Assembly (NCBI GenBank): GCA_003501375.1
Contig: DNPO01000115.1
Coordinates: forward strand, 1-7,376
Reading direction: 5' to 3'
DNA length: 7,376 nucleotides
Source: Candidatus Sumerlaeota bacterium
GTDB lineage: Bacteria; Sumerlaeota; Sumerlaeia; UBA8349
Below, piece after piece: positions 1 to 5,997 of the stretch (within the stretch, counting starts at the first letter, position 1; each line of letters opens with the position of its first letter). The position numbers and the translations under genes are program-made. The notes under the pieces are model-generated. The model was given only the letters and a program-made list of their open reading frames with translations. It had not been told where the DNA came from and did not search any database.

Positions 1-83
1 CAATTTATCCAAGCACCGTGTTTCAATTTTAAAATGGTCTATCGTGCTCCTGCGCATGCACGATTGTCGCATGTGTTGGCGCT

Positions 84-116
84 AAAAAAATAACAACCTA
101 AGAAGCGTTTGTCAGG
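84..116 (-). terminator. Possible weak intrinsic terminator of the minus-strand operon
   Basis: On the minus strand a short 5-bp stem (CCTGA with TTAGG, one G-T wobble, 10-nt loop) is followed by a T-rich run that includes seven consecutive T. It lies about 45 bases past the stop of the last gene of the operon, where a terminator would be expected. The stem is short and AT-poor only in part, so this is a weak call. A second 7-bp stem (ATCGTGC at 41-47 with GCACGAT at 58-64) lies further downstream without a clean T-tract. Confidence 0.25.
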
Positions 117-161
117 CAGTAGACAGAAATCATAATGCGTACTGGAACGGGTTTTCAAGGA

Positions 162-413
162 TCAGTTTTTGGGCGGTCGATCCAAAATCTTTATCATACC
201 GGTGCCCTCGGGGATGTCAAGACGACCATTGGGTACCACGTGCCATTCCACCCGGGTATCATCAATTACCACCCGTTGCTCCACTTCTCCCGTAAAGCGG
301 TTCTGGCGCTGATTGGTTCCGTGGTAGCGATAGCGGTTCAACCACGCCGTGAGGAGTATGACCAGCAGGAGGATGAAATATACCCAAGCAGGGACTTGGT
401 TACGCGCGGCCAT
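162..413 (-). CDS. Small single-span membrane protein of unknown function
   Basis: This 83-residue protein has no family I recognise. It has one hydrophobic segment near the N-terminus (about residues 10-25, VYFILLLVILLTAW), then basic residues (NRYRY). A polar C-terminal part of about 55 residues follows, containing NRFTGEVEQ (38-46). A pattern of the type R-x-T-G-E-V is common in short bacterial membrane-anchored proteins that are otherwise uncharacterised. The ATG at 413 is preceded by AGAGG with a five-base gap, a good ribosome binding site. The gene starts 24 bases after the stop of the glycosyltransferase gene on the same strand, so it is probably the last cistron of that operon. The overlapping plus-strand reading frame from 135 has no ribosome binding site and lower plausibility. 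A role as an accessory to the upstream glycosylation enzymes is only suggested by position. Confidence 0.8.
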   Translation of the reverse strand: MAARNQVPAWVYFILLLVILLTAWLNRYRYHGTNQRQNRFTGEVEQRVVIDDTRVEWHVVPNGRLDIPEGTGMIKILDRPPKN

Positions 414-437
414 AAAAACCTCTTGGTTATAACATTT

Positions 438-1175
438 TTAAGACCTGACGTTTTCGGTTGCTTGCGTCTGGTTTACTGGTTTGTCCAGTAAACGTACGGG
501 GCGGAATCGATATGCGATTAAATAACGCATGGCGGTTACAAAATCCCGCCATCCAATTTTTTTGCCTTCTTCAAAAGTGCGTGCGCGGTACGTGATAGGT
601 GTCTCAATAATTTTTTCGCCCAGGCGTAACGCCATCGCGGTCACTTCGGGACAAAACTCAAAGCGTTCGCAGCGGAGTGGCATGCGACAAATGAGATCGG
701 TACTAAATGCTTTGTAACACGTTGCCTCGTCTGTTATTTGGGAACCATATAAAAGGCTCGCGGTCAAAGCCATCAGGCGGTTGGCCACGCGATTGGGAAA
801 GCGCATTCCTTCAATCTTGCCCATGAAGCGCGAGCCAAATGCGACATGCGACTTGCCGTCCACAATCGGCTGGATAACCCCGGGAATTTCCATCGGATCG
901 TATTCTAAATCGGCATCTTGCACGATTACCACGTCGCCTGTGGCGCGGGTGAGACCGGTGCGAATGGCAAATCCTTTGCCACGGTTTTTTTCGTGGTACA
1001 ACACGATGGTGCCGGGAATGCTTTCCTGGTGTTTGAGAATGTCGCGGGTGCTGTCGGTGGAGCAGTCGTCTACGAGGATAATTTCTTTGGGGTCGGGTAA
1101 CTGGCGCACACGCTCCAGTACCTTTTCCAAAAATTCCTCCTCGTTAAATATGGGCATAATAACAGTAAGTTTCAT
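438..1175 (-). CDS. GT2 family glycosyltransferase, polyprenyl-phosphate-sugar synthase type
   Basis: This 245-residue protein is a family 2 (GT-A fold) glycosyltransferase of the dolichyl/polyprenyl-phosphate mannose or glucose synthase type. Such enzymes move a sugar from a nucleotide-sugar to a membrane polyprenyl phosphate. Visible motifs are VIMPIFNEE (5-13), ILVDDCSTDST (33-43) for nucleotide binding, NRGKGFAIRTGL (64-75), the metal-binding DAD at 87-89 within VQDADLEYDP, GSRF (114-117) and ITDEATCYKAF (147-157). No transmembrane segment is seen, so it is probably soluble or peripheral on the cytoplasmic face. The frame stays open to 1334, but the ATG at 1175 is chosen. The family motif begins only four residues after it, and the 53 extra codons would overlap the upstream gene. 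The ATG also forms an ATGA overlap with that gene's stop, a sign of translational coupling. A weak GGA lies seven bases before it. The sugar and lipid cannot be read from sequence. Confidence 0.92.
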   Translation of the reverse strand: MKLTVIMPIFNEEEFLEKVLERVRQLPDPKEIILVDDCSTDSTRDILKHQESIPGTIVLYHEKNRGKGFAIRTGLTRATGDVVIVQDADLEYDPMEIPGVIQPIVDGKSHVAFGSRFMGKIEGMRFPNRVANRLMALTASLLYGSQITDEATCYKAFSTDLICRMPLRCERFEFCPEVTAMALRLGEKIIETPITYRARTFEEGKKIGWRDFVTAMRYLIAYRFRPVRLLDKPVNQTQATENVRS

Positions 1176-2545
1176 GAGCGGTTCCGATAACTTTGTCGCA
1201 ACTGGAGCAGTGCCCAAGCGGCAAGCAGAAAGATGGCGGGCATGGCCGGTTCCTGATAACGTGCAAGGGTGACCGGGCCAACCATGAAAATATAATAGTA
1301 GGAAAAAGCGAGAAACGCCATGATTTCCCACCACAATCGGCGTTTAAATAACAACACACATCCGCACGTGGCCAGCGCATATGCCGCGCCTTGCAACGCA
1401 ATCCACGGGAGCATGAGTAACAGCAACCACCAGCGTCCGTCCAGATAATGATTTGCCGCTGCGACAACACCCTGCCGCGTCAGGATGTCAAGAGTACCGC
1501 GTTGACCACCCGCTATCCCCAATAGTTGAAACACTCCGTTTACATTGGGCAGCAAGGCCCACGGTTTCAGATGGGCCTTGGCGTAGGCCAGGGGATGCGC
1601 CTTCATGATTTCGAGAGAACGTTGCACCTGGTAATCGCACCGCGCTTGAGGTGTTGCGAAACGCTGCCGTTCCCGTGCGAATATTTGCTCCAGTTCCTGT
1701 CCCCATTGTGCTCGCAATATATCGCCGCTGGTGTTGGTGCGGGCGGCTTCTGATGCAACCACGTTGTTCAGATAGAGCGTTGAGCCAGCAGCAGTGCAGA
1801 GCGTGTAGCCTATGCCTACGTGTGCGTTGTGCAGTTTCCACGGGATAATGCAGGCTTGAAAAATGAGCAGTCCGACAACAGTTGCAATCAAACGTCGTTT
1901 CCACGGTTGCCCCGGTTCGGTTAAGAGCAGAAATATTTGTGGAATAATCCACATCATTCCGATGGGACGCGTCAGGGTCATCAGTCCCAGGCAAGCGCTG
2001 GCGAGGCAAACCCAGCGGAGGGCATGGGTTTGGAGATACCGTGCCCACAGAACGATCTGGAGGATCACCAGTATGCTGTAGAGTCCGTCGCTAAGAAAGT
2101 AGAGGCTGTTCACCACCCCGGACATACTCAGGGCCTGTGCCAGCCCGACAAGCAATCCCATTTTGCGTCCCCACCACGAGCGTGCGACACCATACAGTAG
2201 GCAGCAGGCAAACGCACTGAGCAGGCATTGGACAAAGACAACGGAGGCGTGGCGTTCAGGCAGTACGGCGAAAACAAGCGCGGCAAAAGCGGGGTAGCCC
2301 GGGGTACGGAATTCTTCGGGTAAAAAAGGCGCTTCTGGAGATTTTGAAAAGGAAAAGTGGTGTAGCAGGTTGATCGCGGGGAGGTAATAAGTCGCTGTAT
2401 CTGGTTCCTGGAAACGCTCTGGATATGGCAACGCCGCCGCGAATAACGCAAGGCGTAACGCGGCGGCGACCAAGAAAATCAGAAAAAAATCGCGAAACCA
2501 GTCTGTACGAGCACAGGAGGGGGACTGAACGGAGGTATCACTCAC
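1172..2545 (-). CDS. Multi-spanning GT-C glycosyltransferase (PMT/ArnT-like, GT39/GT83 type)
   Basis: This 457-residue integral membrane protein has many hydrophobic segments, for example about 19-40, 101-121, 128-145, 150-170, 177-208, 217-235, 370-400, 404-422 and 433-448. The layout and motifs fit GT-C transferases that use a polyprenyl-phosphate-sugar to glycosylate protein or lipid on the outer face of the inner membrane. A conserved acidic residue sits in the first outside loop (EPDTATYY, D49). It is followed by EFRTPGYPAF (78-87), LTRPIGM (191-197) and a late RYQEPAMP (429-436), the usual RY-x-x-P-x-x-P signature. The start codon is GTG at 2545 and overlaps the stop of the preceding gene (GTGA); no better start lies nearby. 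The downstream GT2 gene overlaps its stop, so the pair is likely translated together. The GT2 enzyme could supply the lipid-linked donor. Acceptor and sugar are unknown; a lipid A or cell-wall glycan acceptor is also possible. Confidence 0.88.
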   Translation of the reverse strand: MSDTSVQSPSCARTDWFRDFFLIFLVAAALRLALFAAALPYPERFQEPDTATYYLPAINLLHHFSFSKSPEAPFLPEEFRTPGYPAFAALVFAVLPERHASVVFVQCLLSAFACCLLYGVARSWWGRKMGLLVGLAQALSMSGVVNSLYFLSDGLYSILVILQIVLWARYLQTHALRWVCLASACLGLMTLTRPIGMMWIIPQIFLLLTEPGQPWKRRLIATVVGLLIFQACIIPWKLHNAHVGIGYTLCTAAGSTLYLNNVVASEAARTNTSGDILRAQWGQELEQIFARERQRFATPQARCDYQVQRSLEIMKAHPLAYAKAHLKPWALLPNVNGVFQLLGIAGGQRGTLDILTRQGVVAAANHYLDGRWWLLLLMLPWIALQGAAYALATCGCVLLFKRRLWWEIMAFLAFSYYYIFMVGPVTLARYQEPAMPAIFLLAAWALLQLRQSYRNRS

Positions 2546-3867
2546 TTCTTGACAGCGCTAACCTCGGTTTCAGGTGTGCGAAGTTTTCCATTCGCGTCGA
2601 TTAGATCATGTGGGGTTACTAATTTTTTGTTCGGCACACTCAGCAAAACGGCGTTACCGGGCAGACTGGCCTTCATGTCGTCCTCTTCACCGCTCTTGGG
2701 TTTTTCGGAGTTGTTACGCACGATGTAGACGGTATTGGCTAAGGTGATTTCGCTCCCATCGTACTTGCGCCCCCAGACCTCGGCAAAGTGGGTGAGTGCA
2801 TCTTCACGTTGTTTGAGCCATTCCCCGTACTGAACTTCTATTTCGTGTTCTTTGGCGATGCTGTCCGTCAATTTTTTGTAAGAGGTCTTGGCGCGATCAG
2901 CAACTTTTTGGGCATGTGCTTGACGGGCAACTAAAACGGACGCCATGTCCGACTCCACGGTTTGCGGGTCGTATTTCAGGGCTTCCGCCGGGTCGGTGGC
3001 TGCTTCCATGACAATAGATTCTTCCACATATTTGTTCCACAGTTCCAACTGATCGTAGAAAGACGCCCACTTACCCATGTTTTCAATGATACGTGCGGCA
3101 TCACGGTTTGCGGTTTCCAGCGTACTAAAGGCCGTTGCCGAAGCAGCGGTGATCTTGGCGTCTGTTGTTGTTCTTTTCAATGCCTCTACCAGTTTGGAAT
3201 CAACGCCAGCCATCAAGCGTCCCGTCGCCCACATGTTATTTACGGTTTTCTGGCTTGCTGGGGGGAAGTTGAGAAGCGCGGCAATATCCAACGCTGGGGT
3301 AGCTGCCGACGCGGTGGCGGAGCGGCCCGCCGCAGTTGTGGCATTTCTACCCGTTGCGCTCAGCAGTTCGCCGGTGCCCATTCCCATTCCCGTGGTGGTT
3401 CCTCCCGTGCGCCCGGCTGCGGTGGTTGCCCCCATCATGCCAGTACTGCCCATGGCTGTCGCACCCATCCCTGTGGTACCCATCGCAGTAGTACCCATTG
3501 CGGTGGAACCCATTGGATTGCCCGTCGTAGTAGGGGCTGTTGCTGCGGCTCCCCCCTCGGTCGCTTTTCCAACTGCGAGGAAGTTTACGTACAAGTTTGC
3601 CCAGCGGTTCACATCAGCACGCTGACGCTCTTCGTAATCCGCGCCGCGAACGACCTCCCGCTTGACTTTTCCACTGGTCGCGTCGAGGCTATACCAGAAA
3701 GCGTTGTAATCCGAAAGGTCAGCCACAGAGGCCGGAGCAGCCGTCGTTCCTGTGGCTCCCGGTGTAGCGGGTGCCTGAGCAAAGGCTGTGGGCAGAAGTA
3801 GAAAAAGCCCCGACTGAAGAGCGAGTACTAAACAAAGCCGGAACATGACACTGTCGCGCATGCGCAT
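2542..3867 (-). CDS. Secreted protein with Ser/Thr/Gly/Met-rich repeat linker, function unknown
   Basis: This 441-residue protein is probably exported. A basic N-terminus (MRMRDSVMFR) is followed by a hydrophobic stretch (11-25) and a likely signal peptidase I site after AFA (28-30). After a short ordered region (about 45-100) comes an 88-residue low-complexity stretch (105-192) with 28 Ser/Thr and almost no charge. It includes five units of the pentapeptide MG[STA]T[AG]. The C-terminal half is ordered, with an alpha-helical, probably coiled-coil part (about 309-361) and a short beta-like tail. No known domain is recognised. The frame runs up to a GTG at 3900, but the ATG at 3867 is preferred. 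It has AAAGGAAA upstream and gives a normal signal peptide. An ATG at 3861 is also possible. It is the first gene of the operon and its stop overlaps the GT-C gene. That makes it a candidate target for glycosylation, which is an inference from position and composition only. Confidence 0.8.
   Translation of the reverse strand: MRMRDSVMFRLCLVLALQSGLFLLLPTAFAQAPATPGATGTTAAPASVADLSDYNAFWYSLDATSGKVKREVVRGADYEERQRADVNRWANLYVNFLAVGKATEGGAAATAPTTTGNPMGSTAMGTTAMGTTGMGATAMGSTGMMGATTAAGRTGGTTTGMGMGTGELLSATGRNATTAAGRSATASAATPALDIAALLNFPPASQKTVNNMWATGRLMAGVDSKLVEALKRTTTDAKITAASATAFSTLETANRDAARIIENMGKWASFYDQLELWNKYVEESIVMEAATDPAEALKYDPQTVESDMASVLVARQAHAQKVADRAKTSYKKLTDSIAKEHEIEVQYGEWLKQREDALTHFAEVWGRKYDGSEITLANTVYIVRNNSEKPKSGEEDDMKASLPGNAVLLSVPNKKLVTPHDLIDANGKLRTPETEVSAVKK
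3439..3513 (-). repeat. 15-bp in-frame tandem repeat encoding MG[STA]T[AG]
   Basis: Five successive 15-bp units encode MGSTA, MGTTA, MGTTG, MGATA and MGSTG. On the plus strand they show a repeating CCCAT start with variable third positions. Units differ mostly at degenerate or single positions, so the array has aged somewhat but is still clear at DNA level. It lies inside the Ser/Thr-rich linker of the secreted protein. Because each unit is 15 bp, gain or loss of units would keep the frame. Confidence 0.85.
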
Positions 3868-3875
3868 AACAATAA

Positions 3876-3883
3876 TTTCCTTT
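3876..3883 (-). promoter_or_regulatory. Ribosome binding site deciding the start of the secreted protein
   Basis: AAAGGAAA on the minus strand has its GGA core ten bases before the ATG at 3867. No similar site precedes the longer GTG start at 3900. This supports the shorter protein with a conventional signal peptide. Confidence 0.55.
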
Positions 3884-3949
3884 CGGGATAAAGAAAACAC
3901 GTCGCACCACCCGGTTCAGACCCGGATAGTCCACCGCACCAAGGGATAT

Positions 3950-3977
3950 CCTGTAGGAAAAGGGGGGTAAATATCAA
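3950..3977 (-). promoter_or_regulatory. Possible promoter of the minus-strand operon
   Basis: Minus-strand TTGATA (3972-3977) is followed after 16 bases by TACAGG (3950-3955). The first box is a fair -35 match and the second a poor -10 match. It would place the transcript start about 75 bases before the ATG at 3867. No better sigma70-like pair was found between the palindrome and the gene. Confidence 0.25.
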
Positions 3978-4010
3978 GAGGAAAATAAAAAAAGAAAGGG
4001 AGGAGGCCAC

Positions 4011-4065
4011 GGGATGAGGGATAAAACGGCTTGCTAAATGATCAAGGCTTTTTATCCCGTATCCC
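4011..4065. repeat. 55-nt imperfect palindrome between divergent genes
   Basis: Arms 4011-4033 and 4043-4065 can pair around a 9-nt loop. The outer arm reads GGGAT then GGGATAAAA, and the other side TTTTATCCC then ATCCC, separated by two weakly paired bases. An inner part (CGGCTTG with CAAGGCT) adds a few more pairs. About 19 of 23 positions pair when one G-T is allowed. It ends seven bases before the -35 box of the rny promoter, and the divergent operon starts about 145 bases on the other side. It could be an operator, a transcription-blocking hairpin between the two units, or a remnant of a small repeat element. The direct GGGAT doubling within each arm is notable. Confidence 0.7.
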
Positions 4066-4072
4066 TTTCTTC

Positions 4073-4102
4073 TTGACATCCCGTTTTCGGGTATGCTTTA
4101 AA
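4073..4102 (+). promoter_or_regulatory. Sigma70-like promoter of rny
   Basis: A perfect TTGACA (4073-4078) is followed after 18 bases by TTTAAA (4097-4102), which is preceded by TG one base earlier (extended -10). The start of transcription would be near 4109, giving a leader of about 110 bases before the ATG at 4220. The spacer contains a small perfect palindrome, CCCG-TTTT-CGGG (4080-4091), that could bind a regulator. Confidence 0.6.
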
Positions 4103-4168
4103 GGTTGAATGGGGCTTCTCGTCTGACATACGAAATCTGCCTTTGTTGTAACCTACTGATTCATCGCC

Positions 4169-4188
4169 CGTTGCCCTGGGTGGCAACG
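4169..4188 (+). promoter_or_regulatory. Hairpin in the rny leader
   Basis: CGTTGCC (4169-4175) pairs perfectly with GGCAACG (4182-4188) around a 6-nt loop, followed by TTTATTCT. It ends 31 bases before the rny start codon and about 16 bases before its GGAG. It could stabilise the leader, act as a weak attenuator or be a binding or cleavage site. No known riboswitch class is recognised. Confidence 0.5.
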
Positions 4189-4219
4189 TTTATTCTGAAG
4201 AAGAAGGAGCACCGATACA

Positions 4220-5782
4220 ATGCCGATCCCCGAGATCATTGGGGGTCTGGTGGTAGGAATGGTTTTGGGAGGCGCCCTGGGTTGGGCGTTTCGTACTTGG
4301 CAACAAAACCGCCGTTTGGGGACGGCGGGCAAACGATCTGAAGAACTGCTGGACTCTGCGCGCCGCGAGGCTGATGCCATGCGCGAGCAGGCCCGTGAAG
4401 AAGCTAAGAAAGAACTGCAACGCTTGCAGGACCGCGCCGAGCGCGAAGCAGCCCGGCGTCAAAAAGAAGCCGATCTGCTCGAACAAAAAATCGCCAAGCG
4501 CGAGGCTACGTTCGATAAAAAAATCGACTCGCTGGATCAACGCGAACAACGCGTGACCCAGAAGGAAACCCGTCTCGATCAACTCACAAAAGCCGCTGAG
4601 AAAAAAGCGGAAGAGTGGGAAGCAAAACTGACCGAGGCCATCAAGCGTTGCGAAGCCGTCTCCGGCATGTCTGCCGAAGAGGCGAAAAAGATTCTTCTCG
4701 AAAGCCTCGAAAAAGAAGTTCAACAGGAATCCGCTACGCTGATCCGTCGCGTGGAAGCCGAGACCCGGGAGACTGCCGCCAAGAAGGCGCGTCAGATCAT
4801 CACCCTGGCTATCGAAAAATACGCGTCGGAACAAGTCAGTGAAAGCACCATTTCCGTGGTGCCGATCACCAGCGATGAAGTGAAGGGCCGCATTATCGGT
4901 CGTGAAGGCCGTAACATCCGCGCTCTGGAAGCCGCCACCGGCTGTAACTTCATTGTCGATGATACCCCGGAAGCCGTCGTTTTGTCCTGCTTTGATCCCT
5001 TCCGCCGCGAAATAGCCAGGCAATCTCTGGAGCGTCTGCTGTCCGATGGACGCATCCATCCCGGTCGTATCGAAGACATCGTCGCTAAAACGGAAAAGGA
5101 CGTGCAGGAAGCCATCCGTGAACTCGGCGAGCAAACCGCTTACGACTTGGGCATCCACGGGTTGCACCCGGAAATCATCCGGCTGATTGGACGTTTAAAA
5201 TACCGGACCAGCTACGGCCAGAATGTGCTGAACCACTCTATAGAAGTCGCCAACATCGCCAAGGTGATGGCCGCCGAACTGGGTGTGGATGTACAGCAGG
5301 CCAAGCGAGCCGGACTGTTGCACGACATAGGCAAGGCAGTGAGTTATGAGATGGAGGGGACGCACGCGCTAATCGGTGCCGACCTCGCCAAGAAGTACGG
5401 CGAAGCCCCTGCTATCATCCACGCCATTGCAGCGCACCACGCCGAGGAAGAACCCCGTACGATTGTCGCAGCGTTGGTGCAAGCCGCCGATGCGGTTTCT
5501 GCCGCTCGTCCCGGCGCTCGCCGCGAAACACTCGAGACCTACGTTAAACGTCTCGAACAACTCGAAGCGATTGCGGACTCGTTTGAAGGTGTCAACAAAG
5601 CCTACGCGATTCAGGCCGGACGCGAAATTCGCATCTTGGTCGATCCCACGAAGCTCAATGACGACGGAGCCTCTCTGCTCGCGCGCGAAGTGCGCAAAAA
5701 AGTCGAGAGCGACCTCGAATATCCCGGTCAGATTCGCGTTACCGTCTTGCGCGAAACCCGGTCTATCGAATACGCCAAATAA
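4220..5782 (+). CDS. rny: Ribonuclease Y
   Basis: RNase Y is a membrane-anchored endoribonuclease that starts the decay of many mRNAs and processes some RNAs. The 520-residue length is typical of the family. An N-terminal membrane anchor (about 5-24) leads to a long charged coiled coil (about 30-145, rich in Glu, Lys, Arg and Ala). A KH RNA-binding domain follows, with GRIIGREGRN at 223-232 (GREG loop 227-230). The HD metal-dependent hydrolase domain has H339 in NHSIEVA, the HD pair H368-D369 in LLHDIGKA, HAIAAHH (401-407) and D424 in QAADAVSAARPG. The C-terminal part (about 440-520) is the usual conserved tail. All expected catalytic residues are present. AAGGAG lies ten bases before the ATG. 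The gene has its own promoter and a strong terminator directly after it, so it is probably a single-gene unit. It is divergent from the glycosylation operon and convergent with the phosphatase gene. Confidence 0.98.
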   Translation: MPIPEIIGGLVVGMVLGGALGWAFRTWQQNRRLGTAGKRSEELLDSARREADAMREQAREEAKKELQRLQDRAEREAARRQKEADLLEQKIAKREATFDKKIDSLDQREQRVTQKETRLDQLTKAAEKKAEEWEAKLTEAIKRCEAVSGMSAEEAKKILLESLEKEVQQESATLIRRVEAETRETAAKKARQIITLAIEKYASEQVSESTISVVPITSDEVKGRIIGREGRNIRALEAATGCNFIVDDTPEAVVLSCFDPFRREIARQSLERLLSDGRIHPGRIEDIVAKTEKDVQEAIRELGEQTAYDLGIHGLHPEIIRLIGRLKYRTSYGQNVLNHSIEVANIAKVMAAELGVDVQQAKRAGLLHDIGKAVSYEMEGTHALIGADLAKKYGEAPAIIHAIAAHHAEEEPRTIVAALVQAADAVSAARPGARRETLETYVKRLEQLEAIADSFEGVNKAYAIQAGREIRILVDPTKLNDDGASLLAREVRKKVESDLEYPGQIRVTVLRETRSIEYAK

Positions 5783-5784
5783 GC

Positions 5785-5821
5785 AAGGTGGTTTTTACTC
5801 CCCCAGAGGACACTCCACCTT
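5785..5821 (+). other. Stem-loop just after the rny stop
   Basis: AAGGTGG (5785-5791) pairs perfectly with CCACCTT (5815-5821) around a 23-nt loop, starting two bases after the stop codon of rny. A short T/A-rich run follows. The large loop makes it a weak terminator; it may instead protect the 3' end. Confidence 0.35.
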
Positions 5822-5856
5822 TTATATCCAAAACCAAAACCCCAGACTCAAAACGT

Positions 5857-5892
5857 CCCCTTCGGCATTTGCCGAAGGGGATTTTGTTTTTT
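5857..5892 (+). terminator. Intrinsic terminator of rny
   Basis: A 10-bp GC-rich perfect stem (CCCCTTCGGC with GCCGAAGGGG, loop ATTT) is followed by ATTTTGTTTTTT. This is a textbook rho-independent terminator 75 bases after the rny stop. On the minus strand only a short ACGTTTTG follows, so termination in that direction would be weak. Confidence 0.9.
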
Positions 5893-5936
5893 GGAACTCA
5901 TATCATTTATTGAATTCAACTTACAGGTGCAATGCG

Positions 5937-5981
5937 CGGACGGCTCGGTCGAATTTGGACTGAGCCGTCCGATTCTTTTTT
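5937..5981 (+). terminator. Second terminator-like hairpin between convergent genes
   Basis: A 14-bp stem (CGGACGGCTCGGTC with GACTGAGCCGTCCG, one G-T pair) has a 7-nt loop and is followed on the plus strand by ATTCTTTTTT. The T-tract orientation suits plus-strand transcripts as a back-up for rny. It also lies 17 bases after the stop of the phosphatase gene on the minus strand, where it could stop transcription or protect that mRNA's 3' end without a T-tract. Confidence 0.65.
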
Positions 5982-5997
5982 CGGAATTACCAGAGGG

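Noticed and set aside
135..491. Plus-strand open frame of 118 codons opposite the small membrane protein
   Set aside because: No ribosome binding site and no recognisable features; the opposite strand has a membrane span, a ribosome binding site and operon position.
1176..1334. 53-codon N-terminal extension of the GT2 gene
   Set aside because: It overlaps the GT-C coding region, has no homology-like content, and the family motif starts immediately after the ATG at 1175.
3420..3540. Short regular repeats considered as a CRISPR array
   Set aside because: Units are contiguous 15-bp coding repeats without spacers, in frame inside a gene.
2962..3801. Plus-strand open frame (279 codons) opposite the secreted protein gene
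   Set aside because: Cys/Arg/Ser-rich shadow translation of the low-complexity gene. The minus-strand frame has a signal peptide, a ribosome binding site and operon overlap.
3868..3900. GTG start adding 11 residues to the secreted protein
   Set aside because: It would place extra residues before an already complete signal peptide, and the good ribosome binding site serves the ATG at 3867.
3905..3924. Repeated ACCCGG (two copies) as an operator
   Set aside because: The copies are short direct repeats around a self-complementary CCGG; there is nothing else to support a binding site.
4190..5167. Long minus-strand open frame (325 codons) opposite rny
   Set aside because: It is fully antisense to a clear RNase Y gene, has Phe/Leu-rich shadow composition with no domain logic, and arises from the codon pattern of the coiled coil.
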